A DNA stretch of 64,000 nt from Gnetum montanum. Its lineage: Eukaryota; Streptophyta; Gnetopsida; Gnetales; Gnetaceae. Under the pieces are notes generated by a model that was not told the origin of the DNA, did no database searches, and worked only from the letters and a program-made list of their open reading frames with translations. The stretch covers positions 313,532-377,531 of the forward strand of contig MNCI01020990.1 of assembly GCA_015680685.1 (NCBI GenBank), in the 5' to 3' direction. Shown here piece after piece: positions 47,456 through 58,533 of the stretch (its first letter is position 1; the number at the start of each line of letters is the position of its first letter). The position numbers and the translations under genes are program-made.

Positions 47456-47460
47456 CTAAT
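47456..47460. repeat. Target-site duplication of A2, left copy (CTAAT)
   Basis: CTAAT is repeated at 53927-53931 after the 3' LTR. The two flanks together rebuild the RT gene of A1. Confidence 0.9.
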
Positions 47461-48028
47461 TAATGGGACATGATATCACATACGCGATATTGCATCAGCC
47501 GCGATATGGCATCCCATGTGATATCGCGTACACGATATCGCGTTGTCCCCCGCGATATCGTGTACGTGATATTGCAGTGCACCATCATATCTATAAATAA
47601 GAGGTTGCTCTCCCTTATTTTCCATCATAGGCCTAGACCATAGCAAAACTCTGGCAGTTTGACCTCTTCAAAGATAGATTAATTTCTATGTACCCGCAGT
47701 AGGAACTCAAAAGAGAACGGATCTTTATTCGAGCAAATATTGTACCTGAACACATGTTTGTGTATGGCAATAAAGATGAACTTCTTGATAAACCTTGCAG
47801 TGCATGGAATAGGCTAAATAGGATTTTATTTAATGTTATTTATTGTTTATCATTTACATGCTTTATTAGTTATTAAATCTCTCTCAACCCTTCTCTCCTA
47901 GTTAAGTGCCTCAGTATGACCGCTTCGAGCACATGCGTTACGCTTGGTAATCCCAGCAACAATTAGCATTTGGTAACCAAGGTTGCATTGGTTCAAGGTG
48001 TGAATGGTAAGTGAGAACAAATGCTGAC
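47461..48028 (+). repeat. 5' LTR of A2, 3' end missing from the assembly
   Basis: It starts TAATGGGACATGATATC. U3 (47470-47575) has at least six GATATC/CGCG-type palindromes. The TATA box CTATAAATAAGAGG is at about 47592. It matches the 3' LTR up to about 53640 and then stops at an N (48029), so about 290 bp of LTR plus the primer site are missing. Confidence 0.85.
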
Positions 48029-48029
48029 N

Positions 48030-48426
48030 GCCCGTCCTTGTTATGTGTTGTTGTTCCCTCAGTGAACAGTTGGCATTCACGAGGATCAGAACTAGGGTTA
48101 TGTATCGTGGAGCATAGGTTTTGATACCCCACCTCCTCACCATCATTAGGAGGGGGAAAATCCTTCGATAGAGAACCCGTTATAATGGGTTCACCATCTC
48201 CAACTTCACTTAGGATGTGCAGGACCCCTTTGCCCTTCAACAGTGTATGGTGGCTCTCCTGCCGTGAGTCCCTTAAATGTTGTGTAGCTGTGGGATGGTA
48301 ATCCCTTGTGTCAAAATCACCTATAACGTATTCAGCATAGAGCTGTGTCATGCCTATTTGTGCTAGAGCATGGAGAAGCATGTTAGGGACTACCCTATCT
48401 GGAGGTAACACTATGTTACCTTGCAA
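48030..48426 (-). other. Wrongly oriented contig piece between two single Ns
   Basis: Positions 48030-48342 are the exact-length (313 bp) reverse complement of 48428-48740, with single N bases at 48029 and 48427. The remaining 84 bp (48343-48426), read on the minus strand, supply the missing gag N-terminus (MQGNIVLPPDRVVPNMLLHA), which A1 has upstream of the matching region. This is a flipped contig with an unmerged overlap. Confidence 0.9.
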
Positions 48427-48427
48427 N

Positions 48428-50540
48428 CTCTATGCTGAATACGTTATAGGTGATTTTGACACAAGGGATTACCATCCCACAGCTACACAACATTTAAGGG
48501 ACTCACGGCAGGAGAGCCACCATACACTGTTGAAGGGCAAAGGGGTCCTGCACATCCTAAGTGAAGTTGGAGATGGTGAACCCATTATAACGGGTTCTCT
48601 ATCGAAGGATTTTCCCCCTCCTAATGATGGTGAGGAGGTGGGGTATCAAAACCTATGCTCCACGATACATAACCCTAGTTCTGATCCTCGTGAATGCCAA
48701 CTGTTCACTGAGGGAACAACAACACATAACAAGGACGGGCACTCAGATCATCATCACGATCGAGGCTGTAGCCACAAAAGAGAAGGTAAGAAACATCATC
48801 ATGGTGATGGTTCTCCTTCTTCTTCCCCTTCATCACATCACTCACCCTCTCCTTCCACATCAAGGTACAGTCATAAAGAGCATAACGGTGAGGATAGAGG
48901 TAGAGAGAGTCGAAAGCGAGGACGAGGATAGTCTAGAGAGTCTAGACATGAAAGAAGGGAAAGTAGGGAACAACGTAGGCATCATAGACGTCATGAAAGA
49001 GATGATCATGATAAACCCCTACTTGCCACCTGAAGCATGCTAGATATAACGGAGGCAATGAGAATACCAACAAGGCATCTAAAAGATAGTCGGATCAAGA
49101 GACTTGATATGAATAACATTCCTCAATTTGAGGGAGGTTACAACACTGATCTACAAAATCATTTACAGGCATTTCATGATGCATGTGCCTTGCAAAACAT
49201 AGAAAATGAGTGCCAAAAACTAAATTTTTTTCCCAGGACACTCATAAAGGAAGCAGAGAGTTGGTACCAGTCCTTAGAGCTGGAAACCATTAGGAGGTGA
49301 AGTACAATGTTAGAACTCTTCAACAATAAATATCAGATGTACTCTAGAGTGTCTAACTTGTGTAAGCAGATCCAAGGATGGAAGCAGGGTAATCACGAAC
49401 CCTTGGATGCTACCATGGGCTGCTACTACGCATTGTTACATCATTGCCCGGGCCATGGTTATGCACAACGGGACCAACTTCACCACCTCGTAGATGGGCT
49501 AAGACATGAGACTAGGAGACCCCTTGGGACTTATGCCCAAGGGAGACTATCAAAACTTTGATCCCATGAAATTCATCGACTATTGGAGCAAGTAGCCAAA
49601 GAAGAAGGGGAGCTATGAAAAAGAGAGAGCATAGAAGAATATAACTGTGATCCTTCCCTCCAAAAGAAGGAAGTGAGATTCTGCGATGAAGAGGATGAGT
49701 CACCACTCGAAGAGTTGGTGAACAGAAAAACCTTGCCACTTCAGAAGTTAACAACAGAAGTGGTGGCTAAGGTAGATTAGATACAGGACTCCTTGGATAG
49801 TAGACTTGAACTTGTACTAAAAATTATAGAGGAGTCTAAGGAGGAATGAAGTAGTGACAAGGATAAGAAAAAGCGGAGAGATTCAGGCCATGCACATGAC
49901 AAGGGTAAGGGAAAAATGAATATGGCTGATGAGGTTGTGAATTTAGACACAGACGATGATGGTGGATGTGAGATCTACCAATATGACCATCCTAAGGGAT
50001 GTTGTTCAATCATCTCAGATCTACAAGAGTCTGGGGTGTATGCACTTAACCTAAGACTTAACAGATGGTAGACACCCTGAAGGTTACCTTATCCTCAAGG
50101 TAACCCAAGACAGTTCCACCAACCATTAACGTACTATCCAAGTGGAACTCCACGACAACCCATTGGGCAACATCAGCAGTGGCAACACCCATAGTCATGG
50201 GGGATGCCACCACCTAGGCAACAATACCCTTACGGGCAACCAAACCCGTATGGATATTACGTGTAGTAGTCAATTTCTCCAAGTGACTCCATGGGTCACA
50301 CAACTCCCCAACATCACTACGAAGTTTGGGAGTACTTTAGAAGGACTCCTTCTACTCCGGGAGATGCTCCACATCCATACCATCCTCATAATCCATCCGC
50401 CTCTCTTCCACCGATAGTTCCCATACCTCCTACTCCAACAATGCAAGGGGAACTCCCCACTCAACCACAGCAATGTATCGCTATGAGAGCTATAAATCTT
50501 CAACCTGCTACTGGTTCTAACAACCGCAAAAAGTGAAGAT
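48428..50540 (+). pseudogene. gag of A2
   Basis: The N-terminal part has YAEYVIGDFDTRDYHPTATQ. A linker rich in histidine, serine and arginine follows (SPSSSPSSHHSPSPSTSR; RESRHERRESREQRRHHRRH). The core comes next: RIPTRHLKDSRIKRLDMNNI, FHDACALQNIENECQKLNFF, ESWYQSLELETI, LELFNNKYQMYSRVSNL and HQLHHLVDGLR-like text. It ends with an acidic segment (VVNLDTDDDGGCEIYQYDHP) and a Gly/Pro/Tyr-rich tail. Only a few stops (48929, 49298, 49559) break it, fewer than in A1. Its beginning lies in the flipped piece 48343-48426. Confidence 0.85.
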
Positions 50541-50596
50541 CTTTCTTCAAAACCAAAATCCCAGACAAGCTCTCATAACCACAAGCGATTGAGTCT

Positions 50597-51271
50597 GTGA
50601 TTACTCCTCCAACACATAAGGCTTCGGAGCTCTCTTCAAACCAATACCAGAGCTCAATGCATACGATTATATTAATAGATCCTGTAATCGATTGGATCAA
50701 GGTAGGCCACCTTCCCAGGAAACTATCTAACCCTAGAAGTCCTTTAATCTACCTCCAAGTCGCCAGGAACGAACCACATAAGGCTCTTCTTGACTCAGGT
50801 TCTGGAGTCAACTTAATCTCATGAGAAATGTATCAAGCCTAGAACTTGCCCCAACTTAAGAAGAGCAACATTCAACTAGAGCTGGCTAACTAGTCCATCA
50901 CCATTACCTTGGGATTGGTGGAGGACATCGTTACCACTATGTGTGATTGGTCATACCCAGCTAATTCCCTGGTGATAGAAGTTAACAACGAAGGGGACTT
51001 CCCAATTATAATGGGAAGGGCATGGCTAAGCACAATAGATGCATGCCTAGGGATTCACAATTTTTCCTTGGAGATATCTAAGGTAAATATTTATGGAAAG
51101 ATTGAGAAGAAGAAAGTTCCATGCATCACATACAGTGATTCATTGGGTGATGACATGGAGGAATGCTCAGCATCTCCTCCATGCAACAGGTGTGCCCTTG
51201 AAACTCTGAGACAAAGATGCCTATATGTAGCAACCACACAAGTAGTGGACACCCTATGGTTGATAGCTAGT
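50597..51271 (+). pseudogene. Protease of A2
   Basis: DPVIDWIKVGHLPRKLSNPR and ALLDSGSGVNLIS contain the intact D-S-G catalytic triad. After one stop, GLVEDIVTTMCDWSYPANSL and FPIIMGRAWLSTIDACLGIH complete the fold. The frame then runs to a single N at 51272, where the sequence changes abruptly to 3' untranslated sequence. Confidence 0.9.
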
Positions 51272-51272
51272 N

Positions 51273-51496
51273 AATTATTTCGAATCTCTCCCTTTCCATT
51301 CAGTCATGGGGGAGATGGCCACCTATGCTAATCATTTGGGGCCCTTAGTTCTTTTTAAGTTTTTATTTTACATGTTTTTGTTTTTCTCGTTTTTTTTTTT
51401 ACACATTTTTGTTTTACACGTTTTTGTTTTACACATTTTTTTTTATAAATTTCTTTAACTTTTTTTTTTTACAACATCGTTATACCTTTTTCATTT

Positions 51497-51533
<37 letters not shown>

Positions 51534-53135
51534 TCCATCTTGTAAGTTTGTCACTCAATAAATGTTCTTCATGATGGTATGAACTATTTTCATATTGATT
51601 ACTAATGTTTGGTTTTTACCTTTAAGTCATGATGTTGATACTAAGGTATGTTTCTTTTGATATAGTAGGCAATGAGTCCACTTCATCCATTCATCCACAA
51701 GTTTCTATGGTCTCTCTTGGCTTGGAATGTACAGTCTCTTTCTAATAAGAACTTTAATGAATCAATGACTGGGCATTTCTCAAACTAAGGAAGGACTCAA
51801 GGATTGAAAAGGGTGTGACTTCAAGGGAACTTGATGCATTTGTGTTGGCCATTCTCTTGGGTGCTTGGATTTTTTCTTCTTGAGTTTTCTTGGCATTTCA
51901 ATGTCACCCAATTATAGGAAAGCTAAGCAATAAAAATAACAAAGTCTTTGCATGGTGTGGTTCTCATGTATAAACACATAAAAAAACTGTGAGAATTCAA
52001 AGCACACCCCTTAGAAGAAATAATCATTTGGGCTACAAGAACTGGTTATGAAACTTAAAATAAAAATGTTCCCTCTAACTAAGCTCCTTCTCGCTTCCCA
52101 TTCTCTCCTCCTTGTTTCGTCAGAATGGTGGTGGCTCTTGGGTGAAGGCATTCTTGTTACTTCGGGAGGATGGATTAGCTAAATGTATTAATGCGAAGTC
52201 ACTGGATGTGGTTTGTTTGAGGCCAGACTTGGAATGGGATTTGCTAAGTCACATTAATCATGACACACACAAGGGGCTGTACACCACCTTGTTCTTGGGA
52301 TTCCATTCCATTCTCTCTTCTCCATCCTTCTCTCCATTGTTCACCTCATTGCTGGTTGTATCATTAGTGTATATCTTGGTAGATGCATTGTTTTCTTTTT
52401 GGTAAACTCTTACGGTTAAGACTTTAACTCTTATTCCACATGACATTCCTAGAGCCTATGGACTCTTTGAATGTGGGTTTGTCAGGGCATTAAGGGCATG
52501 AGCCTACTTTGGGGAGGACCCACTGACATTCCTACTTTGTGCACCAGTTAAATTCTTGCCCNNNNNNNNNNNNNNNNNNNNNNNNNNNNNNNNNNNNNNN
52601 NNNNNNNNNNNNNNNNNNNNNNNNNNNNNNNNNNNNNNNNNNNNNNNNNNNNNNNNNNNNNNNNNNNNNNNNNNNNNNNNNNNNNNNNNNNNNNNNNNNN
52701 NNNNNNNNNNNNNNNNNNNNNNNNNNNNNNNNNNNNNNNNNNNNNNNNNNNNNNNNNNNNNNNNNNNNNNNNNNNNNNNNNNNNNNNNNNNNNNNNNNNN
52801 NNNNNNNNNNNNNNNNNNNNNNNNNNNNNNNNNNNNNNNNNNNNNNNNNNNNNNNNNNNNNNNNNNNNNNNNNNNNNNNNNNNNNNNNNNNNNNNNNNNN
52901 NNNNNNNNNNNNNNNNNNNNNNNNNNNNNNNNNNNNNNNNNNNNNNNNNNNNNNNNNNNNNNNNNNNNNNNNNNNNNNNNNNNNNNNNNNNNNNNNNNNN
53001 NNNNTCATGTCTTGTAATGATGATCCATTCACATGTCATCCCATTCACCATTAGTTCCATCCAAGTCAATAATCCCATAACTTCTCAATCTTATTGTAAG
53101 CAACTCGAGGACGAGTTTTCATTCAGTCATGGGGG
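51273..53135 (+). other. 3' untranslated region of A2, with gap
   Basis: TCAGTCATGGGGGAGATGGC opens a region parallel to A1 from 56581. It has T-rich TTTTTGTTTTACACA repeats (51350-51475), a (TG)16 microsatellite (51501-51532) and the shared segments GTCCAC..CATCCA and GGGGAGGACCC. The 443-N gap (52562-53004) falls where A1 carries its extra ORF. After the gap, CTCGAGGACGAGTTTTC and CATGGGGG lead into the LTR. The frame at 52112-52405 is probably not a gene. Confidence 0.75.
51501..51532. repeat. (TG)16 microsatellite
   Basis: An uninterrupted run of 16 TG units in the 3' untranslated region of A2. Confidence 0.98.
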
Positions 53136-53926
53136 TATCATGGGACGCAATATCGCATGGGCTGCAATATCACATACGTGATATCGTGGTGCACCGTCAT
53201 ATCTATAAATAAGAGGTGGCTCTCCCTTGTTTTCCATCCTAGGCCTAGACCATAGCAAAACTCTGGCAATTTGACCTCTCTAGAGATAGATTAATTTCCA
53301 TGTACCCACAATAGGAACTCCAAAGTGAACGGATCTTTATTCGAGCAAATATTGTACCTGAACACATGTTTGTGTACGGCAATAAAGACGAACTTCTTGG
53401 ATAAACCTTGCAGTGCATGGAATAGGCTAAATAGGATTTTATTTAATGTTATTTATTATTTATCATTTACATGCTTTATTAGTTATTAAATCTCTCTCAA
53501 CCCTTCTCTCCTAGTTAAGTGCCTCAGTACGACCGCTTCGAGCATGTACGTTACGCTTGATGATCCTAGCAACAATTAGCGTTTGGTAACCAAGGTTGCA
53601 TTGGTTTAGGGTGTGAATGGTAAGTGGGAACGGATGTTGATGTTAGGTTAATTAAGGCTTAGTTAGTTAGTTAAAGCTAGTTCATTAGTCTCTTCAACCC
53701 TTCACCTTATCAGCATAGGAGATAAAACAGAAAAGCTATAAAAATCATATACCTTGGACTTACTTAACCATACACTATGACAAATAGAAGTCTGGGAAGA
53801 CAATGAATAATTAACCTTAAGTGTTCCATAAGGCGTGTAGGCACTTAGTCTACGGAGTTCGACTGGATCACACGTGTAACACTCGTATTTGTATGGTTGA
53901 GTGTAGGGGTACCTCGCCACTCATCA
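53136..53926 (+). repeat. 3' LTR of A2
   Basis: It runs from TATCATGGGACG to CACTCATCA, 791 bp, preceded by the tract CATGGGGG. The TATA box is CTATAAATAAGAGG at about 53202. U3 is shorter than in the 5' LTR, with fewer GATATC motifs. Confidence 0.9.
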
Positions 53927-53931
53927 CTAAT

Positions 53932-54720
53932 GCATCCAAAAATTGAAGCAAATCATCAAAGAGAAGATTGAGCAACTCCTTAAGGTAGGGTTCATCTAGC
54001 CCATTGTAGATAGCGAGTGGGTCAACCCACTTATGATAGTAACAAAGAAAGGTGACAAATGACAGGTTTGTTTCGACTTTAGGCTGTTAAACATGGCAAC
54101 ATTCAAAGATCATTTTTTGTTTCCATTTTTTGATCAACTGTTAGACACCATATCTGAGCACTGCTATTACAGTTTTCTAGATGGTTATAGTGGCTATAAC
54201 CAAATCCAAATGCACCAAAAGACCAAGCCAAAACAACATTCATGAACCCCTAGGGAACCTTCACATATTGTAAGATGCCTTTTGGTCTATGCAATGCTCC
54301 TACCACTTTCCAACATATGGTCTTAAGCATCTTTTAGTAGCAAATCAATAGCAAAGTAGAAGTCTTTATGGATGACTTCTCCACTTATAAAACTACATTC
54401 AAACAACCTTGCACCTCCTTGAGCAAGTACTCAAAAGATGTGTGGAAACAAATCTATGGCTCAATTGGAAAAAGAGCCATCTCATGGTCTAAGAAGAAAT
54501 TGTATTAGGACATAGAATTTTATAGGAAGGGATAGAGGTAGACCCCAAAAAGATAAGGATCATCCAAGGAATCACATGGAAACCAAAAACCATCAAAGAT
54601 GTTCAATCATTCCTTGGACACATTGGCTACTACCTGTGATTTATAGAGAATTTCTCTAAAATTGCAAAATCGTTGGTCAAGCTAACAAAGAAAGATGCTT
54701 AATTCATCTAGACCATGGAA
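53932..54720 (+). pseudogene. Reverse transcriptase of A1, continued after A2
   Basis: The frame resumes with KLKQIIKEKIEQLLKVGFI, DSEWVNPLMIVTKKGDK, VCFDFRLLN, ATFKDHFLFPFFDQLLD, YYSFLDGYSGYNQIQM, a worn M-P-F-G-L-x-N-A-P, and EVFMDDFSTY with the catalytic M-D-D pair intact at about 54361-54390. Connection motifs (FLGHIGYY, RFIENFSKIA-like) end the domain. There are several stops and frame changes. Confidence 0.9.
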
Positions 54721-54759
54721 TGTGAAAATATATTTTAGAGGCTCAAACAGAAGCTCATA

Positions 54760-55200
54760 GAGACTCCAATTCTATGAGCACTTGACTAGTCCAAACCATT
54801 TCATATCATAACAAATGCATCTAATTATGCCTTGGGAGCCATGCTTACATAGTTGGATGATAAGAAACGTCCATATTACATCCACTACATAAGTTGAAGT
54901 AGTGTGGGTGCACAATTGAATTACACCACTACAGAGAAAGAACTGATAGTGGTGATGTATGCTCTAAAAAAGTTTAGGTACTATGTTCTTGGATTTAAAG
55001 TGTTTATGCACATTAATCACAGTGCCATTCACTTCCTCATGAACAAGCCAACGATAATCCCCCACATTCACTTCCTCATGAACAAGCCAATGATAAGCCC
55101 CCATGTCATATGGTGGTAAGTGATCTGAGAATGTGGTCGTTGATCATTTGTCTTGGTTACAATGGAATAGCAAAGAGAAGGAGAGACTACTCTCTAACCA
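54760..55200 (+). pseudogene. RNase H of A1
   Basis: KPFHIITNASNYALGAML (family C-D-A-S-x-x-A-x-G-A-V-L, with D to N), then the open frame 54904-55119 with AQLNYTTTEKELIVVMYALK, KFRYYVLGFKVFMHINHSAI and LMNKP. A 30-bp segment (CACTTCCTCATGAACAAGCC) is repeated in tandem near 55029 and 55069. The frame ends in VVDHLSWLQW-like sequence that leads into integrase. Confidence 0.9.
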
Positions 55201-55269
55201 ATTTCCTAATGAAATCCTTTTTGCTAGTGCAATACATGAATAAGTGTCCATAGAACCAAAATGATATGA

Positions 55270-56565
55270 TGGCATTCTCACTTATCTTCTTACTCAAAAG
55301 ATGCCACAAGATCTAGACTACAAGAAAAAACAACAATTTCTTTATTGGGCTAAGCACTTCATTGAAATCAACAGATACTTTTACAAGGTGTGCACCAATG
55401 GCTTGGTTCATTGGTGTGTCCTTAACATGGATAAATTGTGCATTCTCCAAGATTCTCACAAAGGTCCTTGTAGAGACCACTATGAAGCTAGATGCATGAC
55501 CAAAAAAATCCTAGTGGCAGAATAATGTTGGCCCACAATCTTCAAGGATGTCCACCAGTCTATTCAATCCTATGAGTGCTATCAACAAGACAATGGAATG
55601 ACCACATGAATGGAGGATCCTCACCAGTGGATTTAATCACTAGAATCCTTCGACATATGGGGCATCAACTTCATTGGTCCCATCACATCCATGTCTAATG
55701 GAATGGCATATTTAATCATCACCATTGATTACTATACCAACTGGGAAAAAGTAGCAATTGTTATCGACTATACATTATTCACTGCTACTCAATTTGTACA
55801 AAAAATTGTTGTGAACAAGTTTGGGATGCCACATGCACTAATTTCTGACAATGGAACCCATTTTACAAGTGCTACTTTTTGATAGCTTATGCAACACTTT
55901 GGGGTTCAACATAAATTAACAACACCCTATCATCCCAAGCCAACGATCAATGAGAGGTGACTAATAAGAAGATCACAAAGATTCTAATAAGAACTATTAG
56001 AAAATATAGGAGAGACTAGAGCATAGAACTTAACAATGCCCTTTGGACCTACCACTCAACATGGAAACTCCCTATTAGCTACTCTCCCTATGAGCTAATG
56101 TACAGAAAACTCTCAACGCTCCCAATTCAATTTGAGCTCCATACACTTTGAATAACTTGAGACCTAGATGTTGACCTAAGTCTAGTGCAAAAAGAAAAAT
56201 TGATCAACCTAAATGTTCTAAACAAAAATCAATTAGTGACTCTATCCTTGAATGAATTGCACAAGACATTCAACAAACAACATCATGACCTTAGGATATA
56301 GAAAGAGAAATTTCAACTAAGAGATAAGGTTCGCTATTGGAACCCCACACATGTTTCTTAAAAAACCAAATTCCAAACATTGTGGAAGTTCCCTTATATA
56401 ATTGATGAAACCTTTCCTTCTAGAACCATGATCATATACAAACTTGAAAGCCTAAATAAGAAGCATTTGGTCAACATCCAACAAATAAAGCCTTTCCACA
56501 AGCCCAAGCAAGCCAATGTAACAAATATCTCAATAGATGGACAACTATGCTCAATTTTTTAGATC
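55270..56565 (+). pseudogene. Integrase of A1
   Basis: 55301-55525: FLYWAKHFIEINRYFYKV and a zinc-finger start, HKGPCRDHYEARCMTKKIL. 55640-55882: WGINFIGPIT (first Asp to Asn), YLIITIDYYTNWEKVAIV and HALISDNGTHFTSATF (second Asp kept). Later come an EVTNKKITKI segment with the catalytic Glu, SYSPYELMYRK, and the C-terminal frame 56380-56562 ending LNKKHLVNIQQIKPFHK. There is no chromodomain. Stops follow 55882 and elsewhere. Confidence 0.9.
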
Positions 56566-58002
56566 TCCTTCTTCCAACTTAGTCATGGGGAAGATGTCCA
56601 TCCATACTAATCATATACATGACTTAGTTTTTCTATTTTTTTATTTTAAAATTTTTTTCTATTTTACACCATTGTTAGTACATTTCAATTTTTCTTGAAT
56701 ATTTTACACTTTCTTATATATTTTACTTTATCTTGGTTCATTTTTTAAATTTTTATTAATAAACATGCTTTGTGCTAATAGGAAATAATGGTTTTATAGC
56801 TATTTCTAATGGTGGTTTGTGCTTAATATGTTGTTTGCTAATGTCTGGTTTTTATTTTTGAATTTTTGTACTAATGATTAACACATGGTTTCTTTTTCAT
56901 GAAACAGGTAGTGAGTCCACATCATCCACCCATCCACAAACTCTATGATTTTTCTTATTTTGGAAGTATGAGATCCCTTTCATTAAATAAAATTTTAATA
57001 AATTTATGACCTTGGTAGTTTCCAAAATTGGAAAGGATTCAAAGGTTTCACAGGGTGTGAGTTCAAGGGGACTCAATACTTTATGTACTCTTCTACTAAC
57101 TTGGGTGCATGAGTTTTTTAATGGATTTCTTACCATTCTATGTCGACTAATAACAAGAAGTTGAATAAGTATTTACATGGTATGGTTCACATCCAAAAGA
57201 AAAAAACCAAAACAAAATTGAAAAAACAAATAATAAAATATGATGAAAATTCAAAGCACATCCCTTAGACAAATAAATGGGCTACATGCACTGGTTATGG
57301 AACTAGAAAGACATCTTACCTATGCTTGAAGGTTTCGTCTAATTAAGGCCCTCTCTTACTTCTTGCTTCTCTTTTCTTCTCTTTAAGGAATGGTGGTTGT
57401 TCTATGGAAGCACTCTTGTGTCTTAAAGGGGTGGATTAGTCTTAGAGTAGCAATGCAAAGTCACTAAAGGTGGTTGGTTTTGGTCTAGACTAAGGATGAA
57501 TCTTCTTAAGTCATTTAAACACAAAAGCACAAGGGACTTCTTATGACCTCAATTCGAAATTCCATCCCACATTCTCTGATGTATTTGAATTCCTTGGTAG
57601 AATCTTCTATGTCTTGGACCTTAACTTCCATCAACCATTAATCACCTATGGGGTCCACAAACCTCTTAGGTTGAGGTTATGCAAGGGAAAACAAGGCTTG
57701 TGCCTACTATGGGGAGGACCCCCTTGCATATCTCTTGGTTGGGTTCATTAAGCACGTTATCCTTAGGCATTCTTGCAATTAGAATCTTTCATACACCCAT
57801 CTTCTACATCCAACCATGTGCTCCTTTACATATTTTCTTTAATTCGCACATTCTCTATCAAATTTTAAAATTTTTAAGGTTTTAAAGATCCTCTTCAATG
57901 ATTTCATTGTATTCTTGGCTTTTCTAGGACTCCATGGACCCCAAATTCATTCAAAAATTCCTTGTATTTTTTGAAATATTTAAGTTTGAAAATTTTGTTT
58001 AT
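56566..58002 (+). other. 3' region of A1 between integrase and promoter-like module
   Basis: It opens TTAGTCATGGGGAAGATGTC, as in A2 at 51290, followed by T-rich sequence and segments shared with A2 (GTGAGTCCAC..CATCCA; CTATGGGGAGGACCC at about 57709). The antisense frame 56897-57136 and the plus frame 57679-57885 look like chance frames. Confidence 0.6.
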
Positions 58003-58100
58003 GGACCCCATAAACGAGGCCCCATCAACGAATCCCATGTGTATATGAGGCCCCATATACATGGCCCCATCAACATAGTGCAAAAATACTATAAATATGC
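58003..58100 (+). promoter_or_regulatory. Internal copy of the A1 U3 promoter module
   Basis: GGACCCCATAAACGAGGCCC, then CATCAACG, another GAGGCCCCAT, ATCAACATAGTG and CTATAAATATGCA. The A1 5' LTR has the same elements in the same order at 42936-43041 (GGACCCCATAAACATGGCC, CATCAACG, ATCAACGTAGTG, CTATAAATATGCA). The R/U5 that follows in the LTR is absent here. It lies 430 bp upstream of the extra ORF. Confidence 0.7.
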
Positions 58101-58533
58101 ATGACCCCCTTAGTAATTTTCACATTTTCTCACAAATTCCAAGGGAGTTTTTGCAATTTTCAAAGCCTAGAACCTTCCAAAGCCCATAACTTCCTAATTG
58201 TTTGTCTAAATGACTTCATTCTTCAACCCTATAGCTCTCAAAGGTAATCTCTTAGTCATAAGGGCCATAAATGTGCCATTTTTGACTAAAATTTTTTTGC
58301 CATTTATCTAACTCCCGCAAAGGTTTAACTAGGAAATCAACATTTGAACATCAAATTATAGAAGTTAAACCCTTTCAATGATCTTTGATGACACTTACAA
58401 TAAAATATTAATAAAATAATCAATCTACCATGGTCCAACCATAGCTAAGTGTAACTAATTAATGAGATAAGGTATCGAAATATTTTAAGTTACACATTAT
58501 ATCTACTAGTCCACGAATGTGTTGTGACCACAG

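Larger units (their letters stand above)
47461..53926 (+). mobile_element. Element A2: family-A element nested in the RT gene of A1
   Basis: LTR (47461-48028, cut short by an assembly break), gag, protease, then a jump at a single N (51272) into the 3' untranslated region, a 443-N gap (52562-53004), the region before the 3' LTR, and the 3' LTR (53136-53926). RT, RNase H and integrase are not in the assembled sequence. The LTRs are about 94 percent alike by eye over the shared part, so A2 is younger than A1. Confidence 0.9.

Noticed and set aside
48030-48740. Large hairpin or inverted repeat as a biological structure
   Set aside because: Both arms start at single N bases and the gag order is restored by reversing one piece; it is an assembly artefact.
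49512-49754. Minus-strand frame of 80 codons
   Set aside because: Shadow of A2 gag on the opposite strand.
50142-50536. Overlapping frames at the end of A2 gag
   Set aside because: Alternative frames of the Gly/Pro/Tyr-rich gag tail; only one can be real and none shows a separate family.
51350-51480. Polypurine/polypyrimidine tract as an LTR border in A2
   Set aside because: It is a T-rich repeat in the 3' untranslated region; the real LTR border is at 53136 after CATGGGGG.
52532-53078. Four overlapping frames of 150-176 codons
   Set aside because: They exist only because the 443-N gap contains no stop codons.
56897-57136. Antisense frame in the A1 3' region
   Set aside because: The matching part of A2 (51670-51900) does not keep an equivalent frame that I can see.
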